Origin: Drosophila miranda | Taxonomy: Eukaryota > Arthropoda > Insecta > Diptera > Drosophilidae | Assembly: GCF_003369915.1 (NCBI RefSeq) | Contig: NC_046674.1 | Location: 6,138,001 to 6,202,000 of the forward strand | DNA length: 64,000 nucleotides | Direction of reading: 5' to 3' | Shown here: positions 50,101 through 60,990 of the stretch, piece after piece | How the letters are laid out: every line of letters starts with the position of its first letter | How positions within the stretch are numbered: the stretch's first letter is position 1 | The notes under the pieces: model-generated | The model's input: the letters and a program-made list of their open reading frames with translations, nothing else | Databases searched by the model: none | Told to the model about the DNA's origin: nothing | Made by a program: the position numbers and the translations under genes

Positions 50101-52200
50101 GCAGGGGGCTGGAGCTTTAGGCCCCACTGGCGCCAGGCGATATGTGTGACAGCCATTTAATTTGATTTATGGCAAGTGAATAGCCTTGATTAGGACGCGC
50201 TCAGCTACAATGGGAGAGAGAGAGGGAAAAGGCCGCGGGTCAGGATGTGTGTGGATGAATTTAACTCAATTTCACATAAATCAAAAATGTAGCCAACCCA
50301 AAAAGCAGCCCCTACTCATCCCCCATCCAATGGGATGCCATTCGTTCCTACGGTCTCCGTTCCCTGTGCACCTTGGCGCTAATCGCATTTCAATTGTTGA
50401 AACGAATTGAATGAAGTGTTGAAGTTCTAGCACACACACACACACACACACACATGCATACATATGTACACATGTATGTGAATGGGATAGATATAGATTT
50501 CCCCGATGAGCGGACAAGTTCATAAAAGTAAATCCAAAGGCAGGGCAGGCAACAATAAGCGAATTTAGGTGTCAAACAGCAGGTGGCAATGGCAGCCAAC
50601 GGAAGTGCCTGACAGTCGTTCGATTGCGGGTTTGGGGTCGGTCTATGGGGACTGCTCCAGAGACAGATGATATCTTAAACATCCCGCAAGCACACACACA
50701 CCCACAGACACAATCACACATGAATACACAGCCAGGCAGCCGCCCCAAAATGTTATCAGAAACGAAAGCAGAGCAAAAAAAAAAATAGGAACCAGAACTG
50801 TTGTACAATTTTTGACATGGGTTTTCCCCCACAAACAAAAGGGACCCCCCACACAGACATGAGGGCGGGGGGATTTTTGGGTGTTGTATAGATAGGTATA
50901 TGTATATATATAGAACCTTCTTTCGATATCATTTTGGACACTGCCCGGCCCCGGCCCTGGCCCTGGCTTTGGCAAACCGCAAGAACATCAACTGATGGCA
51001 GATAAATTAAATTTTGCGGTTCTAAATGGGCAATCAATGAGGCGTTCCACAGTTGATACGGGGGATGGGACACAATACATCGAAGTTTGCGATACGAGCG
51101 AAGCTCTATCGGAAAACTATGTAGGAATAAAATTTAAAAATTGAACAAAACAAGAGCCAATAAGTTGACCTCCGCCATTGGCAGCCTCAGACTTTCGGGA
51201 CAGACCAGGAACGCCCCTCGCAGACGCAAAAAAAACGAAACGAAACGAATCGAAAGGAAAGGAATCCAAAAAGTTGTTAGTGAAACTTTTGCCAAACGAC
51301 TACCAATATTGACTCACCGTGAAGGAGTTTCCTCCTTTTGCACACACCACACCCCCTCCCTTTTGGGATGATTCAAGTGGTGGTGTGGATGTGAGTGGGT
51401 GTGAGTGTGAGTGTGAGTGCGTGTACAGTTGACACCTTGAAGCTGTGAAGCACCAAAGTTGTTGCTACTGTCTGGCAGTCTGGCTCTGTGTTTATTGGTA
51501 TTTATTCGACTGCCGGAATGCCTAATCAAACAGTCGACAGTCGGGCATAAGTACTTGAAGGGGCTGTGCTTGAGCATACAGAATACAACTAATATTGGAA
51601 ACGAAGGCAGGTCGCCGTTTTACCCGAGGATAAGCAGGGGGAAAGGTGCAAATAAAGGGCTATCCTGGGTAAGGGATCGGCTTCCCTTGGCAGATAGAGG
51701 TTAAATAAACCTTCTTCTTAAACAGATACATTTAATTCTTTAATCCGAATGCAGCAAACCTTGAAAGACAGTGAAAGAAGCGAATAAATCATAGTGTAAA
51801 CATTTCTAAGAGTAAAAGTTATATCAGTCCTACCACTCGTTGCTCCATATATATGGTGCTTCCTTTTAAAGCATTCTTAATTCTCATCCTTACTCCATAG
51901 CAAACGAAATATCTCTCTTTTGTATCAAGGAGTTTTGGATCGTCGTCGTGGCCCCGATATTTTACAGGTGCCCTCTAGTAAATAATAATAATGGTTATAT
52001 TATATTACTTTTAGTTGGAAGCGATCATTTTGACCTGGTCATGCTGAAAAAGCCAAGGCTACGGATACAAAAGGCAGCCCACGTACTCTCACCGGCTCCG
52101 AAAAATATGTAGGATTTCGGACGGACTGTACGACGACTTCAAGACGACACAAATGTAACGAGAGTCTCGTTACGAGACCAAGCAATCGATTGTACAAACA
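47110..52200. other. non-coding stretch, no gene recognised
   Basis: Frames here carry no domain. Contents are GCCCAG hexamers (47,895-47,930), CCTGGT and CGTGGT repeats (48,208-48,240), AACCCC repeats (49,471-49,510), CA arrays (50,433-50,455) and GTGAGT repeats (51,389-51,422). Nothing suggests a conserved gene. Confidence 0.5.
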
Positions 52201-52209
52201 ACCACTGAT

Positions 52210-52690
52210 GCCCTGCTTTTCACACCTTCTGTGATCTTCTTTTCCAGCGCCATTGTTCCGTTACAATTTTCACCATTTCCCCGCTTTTCACAATCACAAA
52301 GAGGCAAAAGAAGGCGGAGCCGTGCAATCCGAACCGGGATTGGAAGCTGGAACTGAAAGAGAGCAATGCATGTAAAAAATACTCGCTCATTCCTGGCTCT
52401 CCTGCTGCTGCTCTTACTTACCTGCATATACATATGTATGTTCTCCATGGCTCTCCTGCTGCTCTGCCTAATTGCTCTGCTCGCTTTCTGCTCCTCGTCT
52501 TCCTCCCACTCATACTGCCAAAGAAGAGAGTGCCTTGGAGAGAGGTTTGTGTGCAGAGAGGCTTAAAGTGGGCTCTTCTTCTCTTCCTGGTTGCTCGTTT
52601 TGTCGGATCTTCTCCCTCCCGAAGTGCAAAAACAATAACAACCTCTTTTGTGAGTGTGTGTGTGAGTGAGTGTGTTGTCTGCTGCTCCTC
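52210..52690. repeat. interspersed repeat, second of the related pair
   Basis: A shorter copy of the 46.3 kb element, sharing the TTTTCACCATTTYCCCGYTTTTCACAA block and the downstream GCTTAAAGTG ... TTGCTCGTTTTGTCGGA block. The two copies differ in spacing and have diverged, so they are old. Confidence 0.55.
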
Positions 52691-52799
52691 GTCACCTCAA
52701 ATCTTACTGCAGCTCGAGCTATTTATATTTTTAAAGATCCTAGAAATCGTAGGTGTAAGAACGGGGTACCGCTTGAAAGATATACATATGTACATATGT

Positions 52800-52894
52800 T
52801 ATTAAAACTCATCAGAGATGATGAGCTTCGTTTCTGTTCCAATTGCTTAAACAGAGGCATCCCAAAAAATCACTGCGTTCGCTTCGATTGCTAA
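52800..52894 (+). pseudogene. possible retrotransposon gag zinc-knuckle relic
   Basis: A frame ending at the stop at 52,892-52,894 encodes RFCSNCLNRGIPKNHC. The spacing C-x2-C-x4-I-x4-C is that of a CCHC zinc knuckle with its histidine changed to isoleucine, and the NCL.RG wording is typical of BEL/Pao-type gag proteins. The coding sense stops directly after the knuckle and nothing of the polymerase is visible. It could be chance similarity in a short frame. Confidence 0.35.
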
Positions 52895-53208
52895 ATTTGA
52901 ATAGTTATCTGTTTAATATTTCCAAAAATTGACTCATTTATCGCTTAAGCGATTCCAAAAAAATTATGTATTATGTACCAAAGTCGATTATTATATTATT
53001 CGTTTTACCATTTAAACACCTCAATTAAGCGACAAGTGACAAAAAAAAAAGATTTCTAAGATGATCTAAATAATATAATTTTGATTTAAGCTACTTATGA
53101 AATTCTCTGAAGCTAAAGAATGTGTGGTTATATTTTTGTTTAAGGGGTTAAAGTCGAATGTTGAAATGCTAATCCTTCTGGATATTACGGATTGGAAAAT
53201 CCTCCAAA

Positions 53209-53571
53209 TTATTTTGCGGAATGAGGCACATCTTCATATCGCTGGCCAAATGGAACGCCGCATTCAAGGCGGCCATGGGCGATGGCTGCCTTTTCGGCCG
53301 GCATCAGAAATTCGGCAGCCCCGGCGTACGTTTCCTTCTTTGGTCCGGCAGAGGAGGGTATCGATGCCTTACCGACACGTTTGAGGGAATTTTTCTCGAT
53401 CACAGACTTGCAGCAATCCTGTAGACTCTTCACCGTCATTTCGGTGGCCTGTAAAAAATTATATCTTAGAAACGCTTTGGAATGGTTGGTCGTTCAAAGA
53501 CCCACCTGCTTTTTTGGACCCCCAATTTCGGCGGCTGTCGCCACGATTGAATGCACATTCATCTTATCCAT
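53209..53571 (-). CDS. uncharacterised 101-residue protein, two exons
   Basis: Exon 1 runs 53,571 to 53,506 (22 codons, ATG in ACCATGG context) and exon 2 runs 53,448 to 53,209 (80 codons with TAA). The intron is 57 nt with GTGGGT donor and TTTTTTACAG acceptor in phase 0, a typical Drosophila size. The protein begins MDKMNVHSIVATAAEIGG and continues in exon 2 with ATEMTVKSLQDCCKSVIEKN, then a basic KRVGK stretch and a C-terminal CGVPFGQRYEDVPHSAK. There is no signal peptide or membrane segment. The N-terminal half looks helical. I do not recognise the family and assign no function. Motif 1 and an E-box lie 110-145 bases upstream. The short spliced form and clean splice sites argue that it is a real gene. 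Confidence 0.7.
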
Positions 53572-53681
53572 GGTACTTGTTTAATGCAACTTTAAATTAA
53601 ATACAAATAAATAATAATTATCAGAATGAGTGCAATTTCCATTGTCAGTCGTTTTATTGGCCATTTTTCACAGGCTCAGTA

Positions 53682-53692
53682 TGGTCACACTG
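53682..53692 (+). promoter_or_regulatory. Motif 1 (M1BP-type) core promoter element
   Basis: TGGTCACACTG matches the Drosophila Motif 1 consensus YGGTCACACTR exactly. It lies between the minus-strand start codon at 53,571 and the plus-strand ATG at 53,806, so it may serve either direction or both. Motif 1 is typical of housekeeping promoters without a TATA box. Confidence 0.7.
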
Positions 53693-53706
53693 TTCCTTTT
53701 TTAGGG

Positions 53707-53716
53707 AACAGCTGAT
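53707..53716. promoter_or_regulatory. E-box core promoter motif
   Basis: AACAGCTGAT fits the Drosophila core-promoter E-box consensus AWCAGCTGWT. It lies 15 bases from Motif 1. The two commonly occur together near transcription start sites. Confidence 0.55.
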
Positions 53717-53805
53717 TCGCGAATGTGCGGAATGTTCCAGACGGACTCGACTATTAAGCCGCATACACGTGTGGGTCAATGGCCTAACAGATCAACGTAA
53801 AAAAA

Positions 53806-53982
53806 ATGGTTCAAGGCAACTTTTACATGCAAAAAGCAGCACCATACAAATTCTATATCAAAGGGTTCGCTTCTTCCGAGCCTCAATCGGAGGAGCCATG
53901 CCGCAGGAGGAAATACACATATTTATTAATTAACCATTATATCCGTTGGACTGGTCTGGACTGCCTTCTGACTGATGACTGA
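53806..53982 (+). CDS. possible small protein, 58 residues
   Basis: An ATG in AAAAAATGG context opens 58 codons ending in TGA at 53,980-53,982. The start is MVQGNFYMQKAAPYKFYIKG, followed by an acidic-then-basic stretch (SEPQSEEPCRRRKY). It lies 114 bases downstream of Motif 1, which is in plus orientation. The tail (after about residue 40) reads into low-complexity DNA, so the true end may differ, or the real gene may be spliced. I do not recognise a homologue. It could be an upstream part of a longer transcript or a chance ORF. Confidence 0.3.
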   Translation: MVQGNFYMQKAAPYKFYIKGFASSEPQSEEPCRRRKYTYLLINHYIRWTGLDCLLTDD

Positions 53983-55392
53983 GGATGATGCTGCTTCTGG
54001 GGAGGCTGTAGCCTGTAGCCTGTAGCCTGTAGCCGACTGCTAGCCCATTGATGATAAATGGCTGTCTGAAGTGCAATTTGCATGCGAGTCGAACAAAAAG
54101 GCGAGCAGGAGCAGCCAGGGGGGGTATAGAAAATCAGCGGCCAGCACTGATGCCATTGAGAGGCGGACACAAAACATCAGCGGCAGTACGGGATGGCGGG
54201 ATGGCCAACCTGTCCGTTGATGAGCATCATTATGCCAAAGTGCGGAAAGGAAGCACTGCCTGGGACATGACATGGCTGTCCGTCGGATCACCGGGCCCGG
54301 TCCCGGCCCTGAAGAGTTGACAATTATGACAGGCGCTGGGCAGACAGTCGACATGCGCCGACTCTTCTCTTCTGCTGATGCTGATGATGTTTCTGTTGCT
54401 GGAATTAACGCCATTTTAATTGAATTTTAATATTTCACTCACGACTCCACAGACGGAAGTGGCAGTGCGGCTGCTGGCTGCTGGCTGATGGCTGCCACAA
54501 GGGCCACGTTCTGGGTGGGACAAAACCGCAAGTAAAATGCGAGGAGTAGGCAGACCAGCAATAACTGCCCAATGAAATAGCCATTATGGAAATCTGTTGC
54601 CACTTTTGGTCCCCACAATGGATAATGACGTATTAAATTTTCGGATCTGCACACGACACACGGAGCCACGGACACACGACACTAAAAACCTTACAATTGC
54701 CTGGCAAAATGTGTTTAATGAAGAGCTAAATAATTATATTACTCAACATAATTATCCAGATATGTACATATGTATTTGTCTGTGTGTTGGTGTCTCCGTC
54801 AAGAATTTTCTGGCCACAGCAAATCTGAAAAATACTCGAAAACTACTTACCCCAATATATTTGCACGGTGCCGTGAGCAAAACTTGAACAAATTGCACTT
54901 TTTCACTCAAAGAATATTCGGGAACCTCTGCAAAATAATTAACAACTTTTTATCACACAAATTTTCGCAAAGCTGCCAGCCTTCTATAACCAGAACGATT
55001 TCGATCAAACTATCAGTAAGACTATCGTTAATCAGTAACGAAAATAGTGTCTTATGACATTAGACTGGCTAAATCCCGCGCTCTAACTCCGGTTTGTTCT
55101 CTCGGTGAGAGTGAGAGACATAAATGCTGAGAGCCTCTGCTTCTCTGCGCCATAAATGATCGAATGTTACACTTTTTCGATCCAATTTTGCTTCCTTTTG
55201 GAGGCCTGTCTGGAGGTTGGTTTCACGCTTTTCAATTCAAGCTTAGTGGCCGTAACCTAACTGCCATCTCTGTAGTGCTAGAAAATGTGCAAGCAGTGCT
55301 GATTCCGTGTGCTGGTAAACAACAAATTTCTGCGCTCTCGATTTGCTCTATTCTGTGCCTTTCTGCGCAAATTTTCCTATTAAAACCAAAAA

Positions 55393-56225
55393 ATGAATGC
55401 TGGACGCAAGGATCAAGAGCAAGCTCAAGCGGTAAGCCAGAAGAATAGCAGCACACATATGTTTAATCATTATCTAATTGTTTTCCATGGCAGGCCGCTG
55501 CCCAGTCCGGTCAGAGGCCATCACGACCACCCACTTTCGATCAGCGCATGCAGGCAGTGGAGGAGGGAATCAAAGAACTGGCTGAAATGATCGAGGATTA
55601 CAAGAGATGTTACGGATCGACTGAACCCAAACCGCAAGCCAAGAAGCCGAAGCGCAAAGCAGCGACTGCACCAGCGAGTGCACCTGTGAATGCGCCAGCG
55701 AATACTCTGGGAAAAAAAGCAACGAATGCAAACGGCAAGGAGCCCCGAGTGAAGAAACCAACGAGCACCCAATCCATGGCACCGACTAGCTACCAAACCA
55801 TGGTACAGCCAAAAATCGAAGCCTCACTGGCAATGAAGAATCCACCAACCATCAAAGCCATTGAGAAGATGTGCCAGGCGAAGCACCAGGTGCCACCAAA
55901 GAAGATCAAATTAAGCTCCCAATCTGAGGCACCATTGAAGATCGAACTGGAACTGGAAAGCTCAGAGGCAGAATCCGTGGAATCGACTAGCACCCAGGCT
56001 ATGGCACCAAAGAAGATCAAAGGAAGCTCCCAATCTGAGACACCATTGAAGATCAAACTGGAACTGGAAAGCTCAGAGGCAGAATCCGTGGAATCGACTA
56101 GCACCCAGGCTATGGCACCAAAGAAGATCAAAGGAAGCTCCCAATCTGAGGCATCATTGAAGATCAAACTGGAACTGGAAAGCTCAGAGGCAGAATCCGT
56201 GGAATCGACTTTTTCTTTTTATTAG
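55393..56225 (+). CDS. uncharacterised 256-residue low-complexity protein with three 37-residue repeats, two exons
   Basis: Exon 1 is 55,393-55,431 (13 codons, AAAAATGAATGC start) and exon 2 is 55,494-56,225. The 62-nt intron has GTAAGC and CATGGCAG ends, phase 0. Residues 32-54 (MQAVEEGIKELAEMIEDYKR onward) look helical, like a short coiled coil. A basic KKPKRK at 63-68 could be a nuclear localisation signal. The middle is alanine/proline/lysine-rich. From residue 149 a 37-residue unit repeats three times (starts 149, 186, 223), each KKIK.SSQSE..LKI.LELE plus an acidic serine-rich tail. At DNA level the 111-bp repeats are nearly identical, showing recent expansion. A worn earlier unit is suggested by TSTQSMAP at 103-110. 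I do not recognise the family. A nuclear role is inference. Confidence 0.75.
55899..56213 (+). repeat. 111-bp coding tandem repeat, nearly three units
   Basis: Units start at 55,899, 56,010 and 56,121. The second and third differ by very few bases; the first differs by a few more (AAATTAAGC versus AAAGGAAGC, GATCGAA versus GATCAAA). The reading frame is kept throughout and the last unit ends a few codons before the stop. Confidence 0.95.
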
Positions 56226-58205
56226 ACACTATGAAAGTGTGATGAGGATGGTCCTCTTCCAATCGAAAACTAGAGACCTGATAAAGACTATTAGTTCTAT
56301 AAATTAAGTAAGACCTTCAATCATTTCTATGTGCTCATTTTTCCACATGAAGACACTAAATTAATTTCTATAATTTCCAGAAAAAACACACCCAGTCTTA
56401 GATATACTTACATATTTACATATCAACCAAAACCTATTTTCAAACTAATTTGTTAACGAACTTAATCTTTTTCTAAATATAACTATGTTGAAGCGCATAC
56501 ATTTTATGAAATTGTTGTGCCAAGAATTCCCATGTGGATGCATAGAATCATCCGCAGGTTCAACATTGAAATGGTGTATACATATATATAGGCAGGGAGC
56601 TGTACGACTACATGATCAAATATTTTGTTACGACCAACAATTTCCGAGTGGCTGCACAGAGCCACCCAGTGGCCAAATATTAAATGGCATTGTGACAAAA
56701 CGCAACGACAACTGCCGGCTACTGAAACTGTCAACTATCGATGGAGGTTGGTGGTGGTGGTGGTGCTGCTTGATGATGATGACGTGTTTGGGAGACGGAA
56801 GAGAGCCCAGAGGACCCATGGAAGGACCCCGCTTGCAATCAGATTCAGAGCCAAACTGCAGTTGACAATTTCTTCGTGTAACATGCAAATTTCAACGAAT
56901 TTCAATCACAATTTCGCCCGCTTTCCCCGACTCGCTTTCTGTGCGCACAGAGTGCGTATGAGCAATGAAAAAGTAATTAAATTTAACAGAACTCGACGAG
57001 TGAGAAGCACTGCGGGCGAGTCCTGCCCAGGGCCCAGGGCCCAGGGCCCAGGCTAGTTAGACAGCGCTCACACACACACCCACACACCAAAAAAGAAAAG
57101 CGATTGGGGGAAAACTGTCATTATTAACGCATTGAAAGCCGTGGCCTGACAGCTGGTGTTCGTTCCCCCCTTCGAAAAAAAACGAAAGAGAATCGGAATA
57201 GGGTGTGTAGGGGGGTAGGGGGTGGTAGGTGGCATGTTGACACTTTGCCGAGGACCAAATGACATTTATTGAAATTTCATCATTAAAAGCTGGCACCAGG
57301 AAAGAGTCGAGTGTCGTCGATGGGGAAGCCAAACTGTTTGTCAACTTTGCTGCTTGTCGAACTTATTTAAATTCGAATTGTGACACGTGCAGAGAGGGTA
57401 CACCCGGGGTGGAGCTGGAGCTGGAGCACATACTAGATTGTCATATCACCCATCATCATCAGAGATGGTTATCGGTAGAGGCGTTGGTTGGGCACAACCC
57501 TTCGTTGGCCTCTTCAATCGGGGAAAAATCACTCTTTTTGGCATCGCAAACAACAATTCAGTGAACAGAAAAATATCCCCAAGGAATAGATCAAGCATTT
57601 TTGTTCGCCCTTATTTTTGCATAATTTGCATGGAAAAAGTTTTCAAGTTATGCGTAAGGTGACAGAAAACATCATAATCATCATCATCCCCTCAATGGAG
57701 AATGATATGTGAGTTTATAATTTGAATGTAATATGCTTTAGGGCAAATTGGGGGCTGGGGTCTGGGGTCTGGGCTTGGATCCATATATAATGCGATAGGA
57801 ATACATATTTGCATGAGGGTCGATGGCAAAGTTACAGAAAGAAAGTTAGGGAATGAGGATATATTGAATCAGGGGTACATCTAAATTTTCGTTCGATTTC
57901 GATTTCTTGGGACCGACTTTTGTGGTCGAATTTTAAGGACCGAAAAGTAAGTCTTTTGTGTGCCTCGCCAAAGCTGTTAGTAATACAAAAATAAGGTTAG
58001 ATCCACCTCCTCTTGCCCTACCTGCCACTTTTGACAGGTGCAAGGCGTTAGTATTTCGGAAAACTGTAAAATCATTCGAAAATTCTGAGAGACGACGTAT
58101 ATGCTCTAAATATACAGATAATAGCACGTAAGTTTTGTGATAGCTTTAGCCGCATTCAAGGGCTTGAAAAGTAAAAGACTGGCGTCCCTCAGGCACCTCT
58201 CTAAA
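56226..58205. other. intergenic stretch
   Basis: No gene recognised. Two blocks about 114 bases apart (around 56,520 and 56,634) are related and keep the same frame (see findings). A GGTGGT run with GATGAT (56,745-56,785), GGGCCCA repeats (57,028-57,050) and a CA array follow. Immediately before 58,206 is a plausible 5' UTR. Confidence 0.5.
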
Positions 58206-58511
58206 ATGAGCGAACAGGAAGCAAACGAAGCCCAACAGATGGCGACTGGTGGCGACAGCCCTGAAGAACCATTGAACTGCGTGATTCTGCTGAATAGTTT
58301 TCTCACCTCCAATTCGACAATAACTCTCAGCGAGTTCCGCAAGAATGGCATCCACGATGGCTACAAGTACGTCCCAAAGGCTGACGATGTCGTGCCGCCC
58401 TATTGTATGGTGCATTATTTGGCCGAGAAGAACATGAACCTGGCCGTGATAAACGATGTTAAACTCTTTTTGGAAAAGAATCCAGAGATTGATATTGAAT
58501 CGACCAAGTAG
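58206..58511 (+). CDS. uncharacterised 101-residue protein, single exon
   Basis: The ATG at 58,206 (CTAAAATGAGC) begins MSEQEANEAQQMATGGDSPE. The folded-looking core follows: NCVILLNSFLTSNSTITLSE, then FRKNGIHDGYKYVP and a C-terminal LAVINDVKLFLEKNPEIDI. The frame is open upstream to a GTG but the ATG is the sensible start. Codon use is ordinary for a coding gene. Two AATAAA signals lie 65-90 bases after the stop (58,576 and 58,595), so it looks like a complete intron-less gene or an expressed retrocopy. After the TAG the frame stays open for 14 more acidic codons to TGA at 58,554. I do not recognise the family. Confidence 0.65.
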   Translation: MSEQEANEAQQMATGGDSPEEPLNCVILLNSFLTSNSTITLSEFRKNGIHDGYKYVPKADDVVPPYCMVHYLAEKNMNLAVINDVKLFLEKNPEIDIESTK

Positions 58512-58575
58512 GATGCCGACGTGGCCGATGCGGAGCCCGATTCTTTAGAGCACTGATCCCTGTTCAAACAAGAAA

Positions 58576-58600
58576 AATAAATGTAGAAAAGCCCAATAAA
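58576..58600 (+). promoter_or_regulatory. poly(A) signals of the 58.2 kb gene
   Basis: AATAAA occurs at 58,576-58,581 and again at 58,595-58,600, 65 and 84 bases after the TAG stop. This spacing fits a short 3' UTR. Confidence 0.65.
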
Positions 58601-58604
58601 ATTG

Positions 58605-60985
58605 GAATTAGAATCAATTGCCCACCAGTGGCCCCCTGACTTTGACACTTAAGCGTTGTGTTTGTGTTTCTGTTTGCATCCCCCGAAGACCCCGAGGCAT
58701 AGCCCACAAAGCCACCCCCATTAACATTCCCTTGGAATCTTTATCCATCTACTCCCCACCCTTCTGTCACTTCTTCTGGGGATCTGACCAGCCTGAGGGC
58801 GCGAAAAGGCTCGTCTCGACTCGACTCGACTCGACTCGAGCGAGGACCGGGGACCGGGGTTCTAATCAAAAATGCAATGTTTGGCTTGGTTAAGCGGAAA
58901 TCGGTAGATTGCGTTCGCACAGTTTTCGCTTGTTGATATTAACACATTCCCCCCATCGACCCGTTGGCCCATCATCAGCCTTCGAATTGCGTGGGGGATG
59001 GCAGGGTTAACAGGGAGGGGGTCGGAGGTGGGTTAATGAAACGTCACAGATGATGATGACGGCGACGTTGGCATAAGATTTCAATGATATGTCAAAACTG
59101 AGTGATGCTGGGATGATGGATGGGTGGTCATAACACAGAGTGTATCCTTCCTCGACCACTCTCACCCTTTGCCCCTTTTTGCGCCACCCACCCATGCATC
59201 ACACGCTTCTACGCATAAATTTACGGAAAATTTTTGTCCAGCTTGAGCCGCATTTACATGGGATTTGCTGCGAGGGGCGAAAGTACGAAAGCGCTGGAGT
59301 GGGTGGGTGGGCTTAGGTGGAGAAAGGACGCTGGAAGACAAACAAACCCAGCATCCGCTCGGTGGCAATTTCCGTTTTGTCACTTAACGCACATCAAATG
59401 CAATTTTCCCTGGGCAAATAACATAATCATGATAAGGACAGCCACAGCAACAGAGACAGTAGGGGAAAGGGGAACAGGGGAATGGGGTAATGGGGAGTAG
59501 CATCAGGTGGAACATTTTATCACCTAAAACCGTTTCAATTTGTGCCTCCCATGTACCTACATATTTATTTTCTGCCAAAACCATATTGAAATTTGATTTG
59601 TCGCTCGGCAAAGTGCAGCGTTACACCGTATCCCGTGATGTGTTGTGATGGATATTTGAGCAAAACTTGCCCGGAAGTGTGTCGACAATTGAATTTGCGC
59701 TGGTGCTGCTGCGTGTGCAATTTGCGACAAATTTGATGTGGCACCATCGCCCCTAGTACGCCTTCCTGCATCCTGCCTGCTGCTAGGAGCCCTGCACAGA
59801 AGGAGAGGTGGGCCATAATTTTTAATGGCATTTTTATATGGAGCGAAAGTGATTTTATTTAGAAGGTGCCACCAGACCTGATATGACCAGACACGAAGGT
59901 GTCGCTTTTAATTTATAGTTAAGGCGGGTTGATTGACGGCCGGGTGGGACGGGGCGGGGCGGGAGAACTACTGGATCCGACTATAGTATAATCTCAGAGA
60001 GAGCGGCCGAGCTGGAGTGGCTTTTGTTCGTCCGAGCCTTCTTAAACTGATTTGTAAAACAGTCTAAAGCTGAGTTGGCTTAAAAAACTTATGGATTGGT
60101 CCAGGTCATGCATTCAACCCGATCTGCAACATTTCCACTCGGATGTAAAGCAAACCGGAAAGGCCACACGGAATGGGGCCAGGGAAAAGCAAAAGCTCAA
60201 AAGTAAACGCCTTTGGTTAGTGAAAAGTGAAACAGAAACGCAAACAAATACGACAGCAGACGACTCAGGACCAACTTACATCTGCTGATAAAGAAGGTAG
60301 CAGCCGGCAGGAGCCTCTCAGCGTAGCCCCGTCTCTTTTAATGAAAGATGACAACAACAACATAGACGATAAAAGGTTGTCATTAAAATTGCAGTGGTTG
60401 CTGCTGCCGCTGCTGCTGCTGCTTCATTAGAGACTGCGACTGCTCTTTGTTGGGGTGAGTGTGGTGTGTGTGTGTGTGCGGCGGGAAGCTGACGAGAGGT
60501 TGCACATAAAGTAGGTTGGCGTTTTGGGTAAATACAACGGCAAATGGAATGGCGACGCAGCTGTAAAAGTCATTGAATCAAGATGAAAGTGGAATTTCTA
60601 ATTGAAAGAGACAGTAGAAGGGCAACCATCTTCAAAAGGTTTGAATTGCGCACCAGGGGCTGCCCCACAATCAGAAAACATTGATATCGTTGCCAGACAC
60701 ACAAAACGTAAGCACAAAAAGGTTGCCAGACGCGTGGAATATTTTAAAATGACAGTGCTGCCAGAAAGATATATTCACAAGACCCTAATCATATGCAATA
60801 ACATGTCTAAAACATAACAAACTGAGATCATTTCTATATTAATTACGTTTTAAAACAGCTTGGAAAAACATTTTCTTCATATATATATACGGAATAGGGT
60901 ATACCTGTGCCCAAACTCCGGTTGACATGACATTTCACACTCACTTACGGCGTATTCCATACTCACTTACGTTGCCACTGTTTTT
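58605..60985. other. intergenic stretch, no gene recognised
   Basis: Frames at 58,618, 60,091 and 60,602 lack domains and have shadow-like composition. A CGACT repeat (58,813-58,837), a CTGCTG run (60,400-60,422) and a TG array (60,460-60,478) are present. Confidence 0.5.
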
Positions 60986-60990
60986 TTTTT

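Noticed and set aside
54040..54675. Minus-strand frames of 124 and 78 codons
   Set aside because: No splice context, no domain and overlapping plus-strand frames of similar length; composition comes from GGCTG and GTAGCC repeats.
58137..58205. Extension of the 58.2 kb ORF to an upstream GTG
   Set aside because: GTG starts are not expected in animal nuclear genes, and the ATG at 58,206 has a good context.
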